Source: Bacilli bacterium (GTDB lineage: Bacteria > Bacillota_I > Bacilli_A > RFN20 > CAG-288). From it: 64,000 nt of DNA. Made by a program: the position numbers and the translations under genes. Shown here one piece after another: positions 15,694 to 23,903 of the stretch (its first letter is position 1; each line of letters begins with the position of its first letter). The notes below the pieces were generated by a model. That model did not search any database, was not told the origin of the DNA, and saw only the letters and a program-made list of their open reading frames with translations. Where the stretch lies: the NCBI GenBank assembly GCA_022647725.1, contig JALCLG010000001.1, forward strand, positions 936,931 to 1,000,930, in the 5' to 3' direction.

Positions 15694-16833
15694 ATGGGGA
15701 ACGAAGGCTTCTTAATTGACGAAAGCTACACCAATGGATTTAAGCAACATCTTAACCTTTCAAAAGGTGCTTGGATTATTCTTTTGGGTGATCTTTATGA
15801 ATTTGATCCAGAAAAGCTCTCTTTGTCCGGTCTTTTTAATCGGATTTTTCTTAATTTCTATTTAGACGCTGACGCTTCAATTAGTTTAAGAGTAGACAAA
15901 AAACGCCAAGAACTTGAATCACTCTTTTCAAGCGAAGAGTTTTCTCTAGAGCCGGAGGAATCTAAGAAACTTTATGAAAATAAAATTCTCGTACAATACG
16001 AAGAGGAACTAAAGCAGAAAGCTAAGTCTTATCAAAAAGGATATGGACAGAAGATTCGGATAAATAATGGTAACATTTCGCTTTTAAGGGAATCAAAAGA
16101 GACATTATTTTATGGTAAATATGCTATTGGTGCTTACCTAAAAGCACTTTTTGAAGAATACGTTTTACTTCCTCATTATAGGAGAGAACAAATTTATTTT
16201 AAAGACTCCTATGAGACCATATTGCATGCCATCCAAGATAAGACCCGACTAAGAATTACTTTCTTAGAAGAAAGTAAAAGTGGAGGAAAAAATTTAAGCG
16301 GCATACAATACTATGTTTCCCCTTATGGTGTTGTTCAGGATTCTACCATGGCTTTCAATTATTTGGTTGGATATGCTGAAAAACAATTGGAATCAGAAAG
16401 TAATAAACTTCCGGATGAAATCAAAGTACCAATGTCTTTCATGCTTAGCAGAATCAACAAGATTTCTGAAGTTCGCTCCTTAAGCGGTTTTATCTCAAAA
16501 GAGAAAACTGAAAACCTACAGCTTTTGCTGAGACAAAGAACCGCGGTTTATTTAGTTAACAAACCCAGGGTAATTCAAGTGAGATTTACTGCCAAGGGTC
16601 TTGAAAGCTTTTATTCTCAGCTCTATTTAAGGCCACAAGATTATGAAATATCAGCTAAAGGGCCTGATGGTTCTGTTATTATTGTATTTCGTTGCTCAGA
16701 AGAACAGGCAACAGCTTATCTTTTCCGCTTTGGAAGCGAGGCCGAAGTCATTGCTCCTTTTTCTCTTAGAGAAAATTTTATAAAAAAGTATAAAGCGGCA
16801 TTAGAGACTTATTCAAAGGGAAGTCTTCTATAA
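15694..16833 (+). CDS. WYL-domain transcriptional regulator
   Basis: The frame is open from TTG 15613, but TATAAT at 15660-15665 lies inside that extension, and ATG 15694 has GGGGG nine bases upstream; this gives 379 aa. The N-terminal 60 residues resemble a short ribbon-helix-helix-like DNA-binding domain. The WYL core is around residues 170-250 (YYVSPYGVVQDSTMAFNYLV), followed by a WCX-like C-terminal domain (VRFTAKGL...YLFRFGSEAEVI). WYL proteins are ligand-responsive regulators common in defence loci. The gene is divergent from the kinase operon and AT-rich, unlike the operon. Confidence 0.75.
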   Translation: MGNEGFLIDESYTNGFKQHLNLSKGAWIILLGDLYEFDPEKLSLSGLFNRIFLNFYLDADASISLRVDKKRQELESLFSSEEFSLEPEESKKLYENKILVQYEEELKQKAKSYQKGYGQKIRINNGNISLLRESKETLFYGKYAIGAYLKALFEEYVLLPHYRREQIYFKDSYETILHAIQDKTRLRITFLEESKSGGKNLSGIQYYVSPYGVVQDSTMAFNYLVGYAEKQLESESNKLPDEIKVPMSFMLSRINKISEVRSLSGFISKEKTENLQLLLRQRTAVYLVNKPRVIQVRFTAKGLESFYSQLYLRPQDYEISAKGPDGSVIIVFRCSEEQATAYLFRFGSEAEVIAPFSLRENFIKKYKAALETYSKGSLL

Positions 16834-17031
16834 AGTTTTCGGCCATTGACTGATTGTAATTTATTGCCATTTGCGTCACTTAAATATGCTTTGAAATCTT
16901 CTAGATTTTTATTGCTCGACTTTATAAACAATCTGCGTAACAGGGGGGGGGACTGACAGAGATAGGTGGCAAATGCAAGTGCTTTGGGGGTATTTGAGAA
17001 CTCCTTATTTCTTATAGGGATTTGAAACCTC

Positions 17032-17059
17032 TTGCAATTGAAAAAAATAGGTGTATAAT
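17032..17059 (+). promoter_or_regulatory. sigma-A type promoter before hairpin region
   Basis: TTGCAA (17032-17037) and TATAAT (17054-17059) with a 16-bp spacer. The -10 is consensus. No gene begins within 450 bases downstream, so the transcript would start with a long non-coding part. Confidence 0.6.
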
Positions 17060-17065
17060 TACTTC

Positions 17066-17490
17066 GTCAAATTTTCACCAAATTGCATTCAGATAACAAC
17101 ATGGAGGGCAATAACTGAAGCACATTAGGCGGGATGTGATTAAGGAATATGGTAGACATCTAACTTACTATTTATTAAATATTGGGCTAATTGCGCAATA
17201 AAGAAAGCCCAAAAATAAGAAAAGTGATTGGCCATATTAAAAAATCACTTAGTCATTAAAGGAATCTATCGAACTGAGAACGTTGGAAACGTGAACTCGA
17301 GTTCATACTATTGAATTCCTTCTAAATTAAGCACAAGACAAAGCAGCAATTATTGACTTAGTCAGATGAGGTTCTTCACAATCCTACTATTTGACTCAAC
17401 TATCTCTATTGTAGCTGGATCCCTTTCATTCAAGATTTAAAAAAATATCGTTCTCCTGACTAACGGAAGCTCCGTTGCTCAGGATCTTTA
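17066..17490 (+). ncRNA. candidate structured RNA or long leader upstream of NYN gene
   Basis: Downstream of the promoter at 17032-17059 lie consecutive hairpins: TTGGGCT/AGCCCAA (17182-17188 with 17206-17212), AAGTGATT/AATCACTT (17222-17229 with 17243-17250), and a nested long stem made of GGAAT/ATTCC (17261/17315), GAACT/AGTTC (17271/17300) and ACGTT-GGA-AACGT (17280-17292). It ends in the hairpin at 17454-17484. No ORF with ribosome binding site lies inside. It could be a free small RNA or a regulatory leader of the NYN gene. No known RNA family was recognised. Confidence 0.4.
17454..17490 (+). terminator. terminator-like nested hairpin before NYN gene
   Basis: TCCTGA (17454-17459) and AACGGA (17462-17467) pair with TCCGTT (17471-17476) and TCAGGA (17479-17484) around a 3-base loop, followed by a weak T-rich stretch (TCTTTACTT). 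It ends the candidate RNA and lies 30 bases before the NYN gene start, so it could act as a terminator or attenuator. Confidence 0.45.
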
Positions 17491-17519
17491 CTTAGTAATC
17501 TCAAAAAGGAAGGACAACG

Positions 17520-18188
17520 ATGCCCGGACAAAACAAAGGAAAAATCAAAATGGTACAATCGGAAAAAGTCTGCCATAAAGTTAAGGCTGAAGTTTTCAGA
17601 AATGGCGATGACACTATTCTTACCAACACTCAACCCCCTCAAAAAGATCGGTTTGCATTGTTCTTAGATTATGATTCCTTTATTAGCCAAGCCACACAAC
17701 TCTCTACTTGTCTTAATATCAAAGAATTAATCTCCTTCTTAAAGGATTTCGACCAATATCATCAGCGAAGTCTTCATTCCGCTTATGTCTATATTGCAAT
17801 TAATCCTCATTTTCCTCATGCACGTGATAAAGAAATCGGAGATCTCGAAGCTTGTGGGCTTATTATTCGCAAGGTCGTTGGCACTAACTATGGTCCTTAC
17901 TTCATAGCCGATCCAACGATAGAAATGACATGTGATATCTATCGGTGTGCTTATACAGAAGGCGTGGGAACCATAACACTAATATCCAATTCTGAAAGAC
18001 TAAGCCCCATTGTTACCAATCTTCGTGAAAGCGGAATAATAACAGAGGTTGTCTTCTTCAAAAGCGGCATTAAAGGGGAGCTTGCTCGCCTTGCGGATGG
18101 TTTCATTAACCTGGAGAGTAGACTCGGTGACGGTCCGAGTAAAAGCATCGAAAGTTCGTCTTGCTTAAGTGACAACCAATGTAAATAG
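17520..18188 (+). CDS. NYN-domain (PIN-like) protein
   Basis: 222 residues. From about residue 44 the sequence follows the NYN/LabA fold: FALFLDYDSF (first acidic cluster), TCDIYRCAY (central Asp), then TLISNSERLSPIVTNLRESG and GELARLADGFINLE. In active NYN nucleases the third motif is usually SGDSDF; here it reads SNSERL, so the third acidic site is changed and RNase activity is uncertain. AAGGAAGGA precedes ATG 17520. The N-terminal 40 residues are basic. It stands alone after a hairpin-rich non-coding stretch. Confidence 0.65.
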   Translation: MPGQNKGKIKMVQSEKVCHKVKAEVFRNGDDTILTNTQPPQKDRFALFLDYDSFISQATQLSTCLNIKELISFLKDFDQYHQRSLHSAYVYIAINPHFPHARDKEIGDLEACGLIIRKVVGTNYGPYFIADPTIEMTCDIYRCAYTEGVGTITLISNSERLSPIVTNLRESGIITEVVFFKSGIKGELARLADGFINLESRLGDGPSKSIESSSCLSDNQCK

Positions 18189-18408
18189 CAAAGATGTTAG
18201 TCTAAATGGGGAAAAGAGGGTAAATAACTATAAGAGGAATGTATTTCAGTGATAAGACAATCAAAATTCAGGGGGTGAGGAATAACTATCTTGTCGATAG
18301 TACTAAAAGGTTTCTTAAGATGTTCTAAGAATTCACAATATTAAGGAAAGACTCCAAATCCGATATGTAGAACCCTAAGGGAATGTAGAAGAAATGATTG
18401 GAAACAAC

Positions 18409-18624
18409 TTATATAACCCTCCTCCTGAATTCAAGCTGGTTGCTGCTCCGGCTGTAAGAAAAAATGATTAGTATTCCGCAAGCAATTATACTTATGATCA
18501 GCACAAGGAAGATTGGCAGAATAGAGTCATTAGAGAAAATATATAGGTATTGAGCTCGTTTTTTAATAGAGTTGCGGTAGGTCATTATTTGAATTAACAC
18601 ATCTTTTTGCTTCTTTGACTTCAT
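18409..18624 (-). CDS. small single-span membrane protein (71 aa)
   Basis: Basic N-terminus (residues 1-25), one strong membrane segment (about 33-56, ILPIFLVLIISIIACGILII) and a basic tail. The ribosome binding site is weak (TGGTAAATGAAAA before ATG). It lies 211 bases after the UvrA-like gene on the same strand and could be the last gene of the RiPP-like cassette, for instance in immunity or export, but nothing in the sequence proves this. It may also be a chance frame in AT-rich DNA. Confidence 0.35.
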   Translation of the reverse strand: MKSKKQKDVLIQIMTYRNSIKKRAQYLYIFSNDSILPIFLVLIISIIACGILIIFSYSRSSNQLEFRRRVI

Positions 18625-18835
18625 TTTTCATTTACCACAACGCAAGATTCCAAATATGGATCAATTGAAATCTCATTGTTATTTATTTATCCTAACCAAT
18701 ATCTCGTATTTTTTGGTCAACCCATTGTCTTCTTTCCTTTGAAGATTTTGCCTAATAAACAGTAATAATAATTTTAACGTGATTAAAAAATCCAATATTT
18801 CGAATAGATATGGCGATAACTTCACGACTAAAGCT

Positions 18836-21061
18836 TTACTTAGCAGATAATATGTTCGTCCGAAGATAATGTGCTATATCACTTTGCTTACAATTGAAAA
18901 CTAATGGGGTCTCATTATCAAAAACAGGCATGGTGACCCCCAAAGGATTCTTTTGCAATTCTATTAGATATGAACATAATGAAAGGATGAGCTCGTTATG
19001 ATCAACAATATAAAATGTTTTATTGTATTTTCTTACATAATCTGATAAAACATTGAACATGCAAATAATAGATTTGTCATCCAACCCTTTTGAGGGCTCA
19101 TCAAGTCCAAAGCATTCCATTTTATTGTCATTCAAACTAGCATAAAGCTTTAATCGTTGATTCTCCCCGCCTGAAAGAGAGCTAACCATTTGAGACAGTG
19201 ATAAATGACCCAACCCAAGGTTTTTTAAAAGGACCAAATTCTCAGCTATTTTTGGGTCATATGAAGAAATTTTGGTATCAATTTCCGAAATGGGGACGGA
19301 AATAGTTGTTACGTAATCTGTCCCGTTAATTGAATATTTCTTAATTTTACTAGAAAAACGGGATCCATTACATAAATCACACTTATCATATAATTTTTCG
19401 CCATAGAATTCTCCAATCAGCATACGACCACTTCCATGACATTTTGGGCATGCTCCTTCTCCAAAATAGGAGAAAAAGTTTGGATCAACGCTAAAAAATT
19501 TGGAAAAAACGTTTCTGATTAAATCAACAAGTCCGGAAAAAGTGCCAACAGTTGAATTGGAATTTCCCCGAATAGGTCTTTGAGTAACTAATTCATATTT
19601 TGGGAGGATTCTATTTAAAATTGTCGACAATAATGTGCTTTTTCCAACCCCGTTTTTGCCACAAATCCCAACGATTGTGCTTGTCCTCAATTCAATAGAG
19701 CCTTCCATATTGACTAGATTGGAACGGAGACAAATCTTGCCTGTATTTTTACCTTCTATAAAATCAAATTTTGGAAGCATATTCTGGGACTTTTCATATT
19801 CTTTTTTTGAAATTATGCATCCACCATTTTTCCCACTCCCCGGACCCAAATATATAGATTCATCTGAAATTGATTGCATATTTTTGTTATGATCAATCAT
19901 TAAAATCGTATTATTTCTTGATAATATTTTTATTTTTCTTGCTAATTCTAAAGTTTCTGAGGGATAAAGAGAAGCTGATGGCTCGTCCAAAACAATTAAT
20001 AAATTGCCTATTTTTCCAGTGAGCAAAGGAATCATTCGGAGTCTTTGAAGTTCACCTCCAGATAGTGTTGGAATTGAACGAGAAAAATTAAGATATTCCA
20101 ATCCAATAGAAGTAGCAAAGTCAGAGAAATTTGAGATGTTTTTTATTGATTCACTTAAACGGGGGTTTTTATTTGAAATGAAGTGCGAAAAGAAAGTGCT
20201 GATATTTTTGAAAGGCATTAAAAGAATATCAGAAAAAGTCACGCCATTAGCTAAGGGAATCTCTCCAACTCTTTTAGAAAATCTTGAGCCGTTGCATTTT
20301 GGACATATTGATATTTCAGAAAAATCCTTCTTTTTGGACAAGAGTTTTCCCACCTGGTTATTGTAAAAAAGGGCAGCGCCAAGATACGACATAGTTCTTA
20401 CCCGCTTCTTTCCGTTTATTGAACAGACCAATCTTATTCTTTTTGTAGAAGACCCATATAGTAAAAGGTCTCTTTCTTTTTCGCTGAGTTCATAAAACTT
20501 TTTGTGAATATCAATATTTTTTTCTTTACAAAAAGACACTAATATCTCTTTATAGAAAGGATTGTCTACACCATGCCAAAACAAAAAGGGATTGGAGGAG
20601 ATTTGACAATTTGAGTCAATACTTTTATCTAAGCTAAAGGAATAAACAATGCCGAGTCCTTTGCACATCTCACATTCATTAGCAAAAGAGGGGACAAAAT
20701 CACTCATATTTTTATGAGAGATTTCTGATAGAACATATTCTAAACTGTGCTCGAGACCAAAATAGCTTAAAATTGTTGACCGAGGGTTTAAATTGAAGTT
20801 TAATTGATTAAGAGGAATACATGGGAGGGTGTTTGAAAAAGAATCCAGTATATAATTTTGAAAAGACTCTCCTTCTCCTGTCATTATTGAAAATTGGTTC
20901 TTGCTGATAGCTGCAATTGTATCAAAAGCAAGTGAAGACTTTCCACTACCGCTGACACCGTCAATAAGAGTGATGTTATTTGTTTTAAAGGAAAAATTTA
21001 TATTTTTTAAGTTGTTTGTTTTCACTCCAATATAAGAAAGTAACTGATTATCTCTTTTCAT
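18836..21061 (-). CDS. UvrA-like ABC ATPase, probable self-resistance protein
   Basis: 741 residues with two UvrA-type ATPase halves: Walker A DGVSGSGKSSLAFDTI (about 34-49) and CGKNGVGKSTL (about 467), signatures LSGGELQRLR and LSGGENQRLK, Walker B LLIVLDEPSASL and CFGLDEPSKGLDD. UvrA-style zinc modules are present (CEMCKGLG, CPKCNGSRFS, CPKCHGSG with CDLCNGSRF). It is shorter than housekeeping UvrA (about 940 aa) and resembles class II UvrA/DrrC-type proteins that protect producers of DNA-binding antibiotics. Its ATG overlaps the radical SAM stop (ATGA), placing it in the same operon. Confidence 0.8.
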   Translation of the reverse strand: MKRDNQLLSYIGVKTNNLKNINFSFKTNNITLIDGVSGSGKSSLAFDTIAAISKNQFSIMTGEGESFQNYILDSFSNTLPCIPLNQLNFNLNPRSTILSYFGLEHSLEYVLSEISHKNMSDFVPSFANECEMCKGLGIVYSFSLDKSIDSNCQISSNPFLFWHGVDNPFYKEILVSFCKEKNIDIHKKFYELSEKERDLLLYGSSTKRIRLVCSINGKKRVRTMSYLGAALFYNNQVGKLLSKKKDFSEISICPKCNGSRFSKRVGEIPLANGVTFSDILLMPFKNISTFFSHFISNKNPRLSESIKNISNFSDFATSIGLEYLNFSRSIPTLSGGELQRLRMIPLLTGKIGNLLIVLDEPSASLYPSETLELARKIKILSRNNTILMIDHNKNMQSISDESIYLGPGSGKNGGCIISKKEYEKSQNMLPKFDFIEGKNTGKICLRSNLVNMEGSIELRTSTIVGICGKNGVGKSTLLSTILNRILPKYELVTQRPIRGNSNSTVGTFSGLVDLIRNVFSKFFSVDPNFFSYFGEGACPKCHGSGRMLIGEFYGEKLYDKCDLCNGSRFSSKIKKYSINGTDYVTTISVPISEIDTKISSYDPKIAENLVLLKNLGLGHLSLSQMVSSLSGGENQRLKLYASLNDNKMECFGLDEPSKGLDDKSIICMFNVLSDYVRKYNKTFYIVDHNELILSLCSYLIELQKNPLGVTMPVFDNETPLVFNCKQSDIAHYLRTNILSAK

Positions 21062-22344
21062 AGCGAAGACCTTAGCAAAGAAAATAGGGCTTGGCGTCTA
21101 GTTTCTTTGCTACAAGCGGGTTTTATAACAGACCCGTTTTTTTGAAAGTTATCAATTTTGCACATCCCGCTACAAATATAGCGCAATTTGCAGTGAGTGC
21201 ATCTCTTTATATTGTTAATCCCAGTTAATTCGTTAAATTTGTTGAATCGAGGCACTATTGATGAACAATTATGAGCAATAGGAACCCGTAAGCTTGTAAA
21301 TTTATTGCAAGGATATATAAAACCATCATAATTAATAACGAAAGATGCTCCAATACCACAGTTTAAGAATTTTACGCCCCGCTTGTTTGGACTAACAGGA
21401 GAGAAACCTAAATTTCTTAATTTTTTATAGAGAGCGAGAACAATTCTGTTTGATTTCTGCTTGTTGTAATTTGAAAAATCAAGATTGACAGCATTTCCGG
21501 TCATTTCAATCTCGTTATTTAATCTGACTTCCAGGCGATCATAATTTATAGACTGAACGAAAGAAATAAGGTTCTTTTGAATATCTTCTATAGTAGATGG
21601 CAAAATAGTAATAGCCAAAGTCAGTTTAATTCCTGACTTTTTAACCAAATTAATAGCATTGAGGACCTTTTCGTAATTACCTTGCCCACGTATTTTTTCA
21701 AATGCTGCCTTGGTTACCCCTTCAAGACTAATTTGAACCTCTTTAAAATACTTTAAGATTAACGGGGCATTTGAACTATTAAGGAGGGAACCATTTGTGA
21801 ATAAAACAAGATGGAATTTTTTAAGCCGAGCTGCAAGATTGGCAAGAGAAGGGAAAATTAAGGGCTCGCCTCCGGAAAGAACCACAAAATCGATTTTGCA
21901 TTTTTTGGAAATGTCCTCGACTGAAGAAACAATAGCTTCCTCATCTAAGAAATGAATATCTCCAATTCCTGCAGAAAGATAGCAATGTGCGCATCGAAAA
22001 TTACAAGCGTTTGTTAAATTGATTTGTATATTATGCGGGACATTATCAATTTTTTCTTCTGAAAAGCCTTTATTACTATTAAAAAACATAGCTTCCTGAA
22101 TTTTAAAAAGACAATGTCTTGCAACACGAATCGTTGAAGCCTCAGATGCTTTATATGTTTTTGAATATTTAATCATTGAATTTCGAAGCGTCAAGCGCCT
22201 CAAAATTTGAAAAAACCGAAACTCTTTTAAAGTAAAAACCATCCAAGTCGGAATTTCATACGCTAACACTAAATACCATCTACCAAATTTTTGAATAAGA
22301 ATTTTTTTTGGAAAAGCAATTGAATCCTTAAGCTTAAATTCCAT
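21058..22344 (-). CDS. radical SAM/SPASM peptide maturase with RRE-like N-terminus
   Basis: 428 residues. Residues 1-90 look like a PqqD-type RiPP recognition element (RWYLVLAYEIPTWMVFTLKE). The radical SAM motif CNFRCAHC (Cys114, Cys118, Cys121) binds the SAM [4Fe-4S] cluster, and SGGEPL follows. The C-terminus is a SPASM domain with eight Cys (329, 346, 360, 382, 385, 391, 395, 411). Such enzymes install thioether, C-C or similar crosslinks in ribosomal peptides. AAGGTG precedes ATG 22344. The 38-aa candidate precursor lies 104 bases upstream in the same transcript. Confidence 0.85.
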   Translation of the reverse strand: MEFKLKDSIAFPKKILIQKFGRWYLVLAYEIPTWMVFTLKEFRFFQILRRLTLRNSMIKYSKTYKASEASTIRVARHCLFKIQEAMFFNSNKGFSEEKIDNVPHNIQINLTNACNFRCAHCYLSAGIGDIHFLDEEAIVSSVEDISKKCKIDFVVLSGGEPLIFPSLANLAARLKKFHLVLFTNGSLLNSSNAPLILKYFKEVQISLEGVTKAAFEKIRGQGNYEKVLNAINLVKKSGIKLTLAITILPSTIEDIQKNLISFVQSINYDRLEVRLNNEIEMTGNAVNLDFSNYNKQKSNRIVLALYKKLRNLGFSPVSPNKRGVKFLNCGIGASFVINYDGFIYPCNKFTSLRVPIAHNCSSIVPRFNKFNELTGINNIKRCTHCKLRYICSGMCKIDNFQKNGSVIKPACSKETRRQALFSLLRSSL

Positions 22345-22448
22345 GGGTATTAATCACCTTAAAAGAGCAAATAAAAAGCAATTTTCTTTTGTTGGAATCG
22401 CATTCTGAAAACGGTATTGAGCCAGGAAACACTTCCCCTCTAAATATT

Positions 22449-22565
22449 TTAGCAATCTTTTCGCTTCAAAATTGTTCTGCACTGGCTACGATCATAGGCG
22501 ACTTTCTTGTCTGAATTTTTTTCTTTCTGAGCAGAAACCACCAATTTTTCCATTTTTTTGAACAT
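22449..22565 (-). CDS. candidate RiPP precursor peptide (38 aa)
   Basis: A 38-codon frame starts at ATG 22565 with AAGGAGG at ideal distance and lies directly behind a consensus promoter. The product begins MFKKMEKLVVSAQKEK (charged leader-like part) and ends KVAYDRSQCRTILKRKDC (core-like part) with Cys29 and Cys38 as the only cysteines; Cys38 is the last residue. A Tyr-Asp-Arg motif lies at 24-26. Upstream of an RRE/radical SAM/SPASM gene, this fits a precursor modified at Cys or Tyr. No known precursor family was recognised. Confidence 0.7.
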   Translation of the reverse strand: MFKKMEKLVVSAQKEKNSDKKVAYDRSQCRTILKRKDC

Positions 22566-22584
22566 AAAGATTACCTCCTTTTTT

Positions 22585-22612
22585 ATTATAGCCATCCTAC
22601 CTTTTTTGTCAA
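22585..22612 (-). promoter_or_regulatory. consensus sigma-A promoter of the RiPP-like operon
   Basis: On the minus strand TTGACA (22612-22607) and TATAAT (22590-22585) with a 16-bp spacer: both hexamers match the consensus exactly. The leader would be only about 12-15 bases, with the ribosome binding site AAGGAGG right after the -10. Such a strong promoter suits high expression of a precursor peptide. Confidence 0.8.
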
Positions 22613-22780
22613 TTAAATTGCCTATTTAGATTGGTATTGCATTTCCAATAATTATTAGATAAGTTTCATCTTTCATTTATACGCCTTTTGCCCCTATTTA
22701 AAGCTTAGCTAGGTTAAGTTGCCCCGCTTTGCCATTTCTCATCTATCTGTTAAAACCATAGCTTCTATCGAAAAATTAGA

Positions 22781-22807
22781 TTGATAATTTACCATCTATG
22801 ATAAAAT
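22781..22807 (+). promoter_or_regulatory. promoter for the 277-aa gene
   Basis: TTGATA (22781-22786) and TAAAAT (22802-22807), spacer 15 bp, with an extended TG at 22799-22800. It lies 46 bases before ATG 22854 and is divergent from the RiPP-like promoter. Confidence 0.45.
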
Positions 22808-22853
22808 TAATTTAGTGTGATAGGATTTTTGCTTTTAATCAAGGGAGGAATTT

Positions 22854-23687
22854 ATGAATACAGACAGGGAGTTTATTAATCGATTTAATGAATTGAAGGA
22901 TATTTGTGACAAATTATTCCCCAATCATTCTAATAGTTATAAAGGGTTTGGTTCAATGCGACAATTTGCTGATACATTAGATATTTCGGACAAGCAAAAG
23001 CTACTTAATATTCTTAATTACAGAAACGGATCCGAGCATACGGATTCTACATTTATTCATTTTGACTACCAAGCCATTTATTTTTTGCAGGGCTTAATTG
23101 ATGGTGCTAACCGTAGGTATTACAATCACTTAAATTTCCCCATTAATTCCGACCTTGAAAATCTTCGTACTAAAAATCTTAAAACAATGGGGCATATTTC
23201 TGCTGAATTAGGCAGCTCTTACAAAATCTTATCTTCCGAATCGCTTGGCAAAATGCGCCAAACACTTGACCATTATATTTCCGAGGAAAGATCTGCAAAC
23301 GGTCTTGAAGCAATTAAAAGTTATTATTTCCAGTTTCTTGATTATTACAAATCGATTCCTAATTCCAACGATTATCGGTGTGCAGTTAACGAAATAAAAA
23401 GTAGACAACAGGAAGCTAATAGGAGAAATCAAGAAGCCCAAAAAAGAAGTTATGCAGAGGAATTGGAAAAAAGAAGAAAAAAAGCTCTTTCTGATTTAGA
23501 AAGAATCTACGCTATTGTCTTATCAAAGGTTGGCTTTTTCCAAATAGGCACTAAAGTAAAGCTGAAAAACATTTATACTCATACAAAAAGCGCAATAGAA
23601 ATTGCCAGTAATATTCAAACACTTGATGACATAGAAGACAATCTAGGCGATTCACTTGATGACGTTGTGGGCGACAATTTTGAATAG
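22854..23687 (+). CDS. hypothetical protein with C-terminal coiled coil (277 aa)
   Basis: AGGGAGG precedes ATG 22854. The N-terminal 120 residues are helical with a conserved-looking RNGSEHTD motif (about 57-64). Residues 180-225 are highly charged (Lys/Arg/Glu-rich, KRSYAEELEKRRKKAL) and likely form a coiled coil; the end is acidic. No signal peptide or membrane segment. Strongly AT-rich codon use, like the rest of the island. Function unknown. Confidence 0.65.
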   Translation: MNTDREFINRFNELKDICDKLFPNHSNSYKGFGSMRQFADTLDISDKQKLLNILNYRNGSEHTDSTFIHFDYQAIYFLQGLIDGANRRYYNHLNFPINSDLENLRTKNLKTMGHISAELGSSYKILSSESLGKMRQTLDHYISEERSANGLEAIKSYYFQFLDYYKSIPNSNDYRCAVNEIKSRQQEANRRNQEAQKRSYAEELEKRRKKALSDLERIYAIVLSKVGFFQIGTKVKLKNIYTHTKSAIEIASNIQTLDDIEDNLGDSLDDVVGDNFE

Positions 23688-23903
23688 TTTTAATGGTCTT
23701 CATTTAAAGATATAAATACCACTTTATTTCTTGCCTTTCGGCACTTTAATGACGACTTTTTTCAATCTGCCTTTTAATTTGTGGCATTTTAGATTATGGA
23801 TACTTCTTTTCGTTAATAATGAAAGAAACACAAATTATTTACACGTTTTTGGCTTTATATACGTTCTTGAAATAATAAAAGGGGGCAGGCTCAATTCCAT
23901 TCC

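Larger units (their letters stand above)
16834..17519. other. 686-bp gene-free AT-rich region with promoter and hairpins
   Basis: No protein-coding frame is convincing here. The first part (16834-17030) contains a run of nine G (16943-16951) and nothing else recognised. From 17032 a good rightward promoter is followed by several inverted repeats and a terminator-like hairpin directly before the NYN gene; these are listed separately. Confidence 0.6.

Noticed and set aside
16943..16951. Run of nine G as a phase-variation tract
   Set aside because: It lies in a gene-free spacer, not in a gene or between promoter boxes; may be a sequencing or chance feature.
17366..17440. 24-codon hydrophobic frame in the hairpin region (leader peptide or small toxin)
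   Set aside because: No ribosome binding site and no further support.
22334..22432. GTG-started 32-codon frame between the precursor and radical SAM genes, as a second precursor
   Set aside because: The SD-like GAGGGG is only two bases from the GTG and the frame runs into the radical SAM start; composition looks random.
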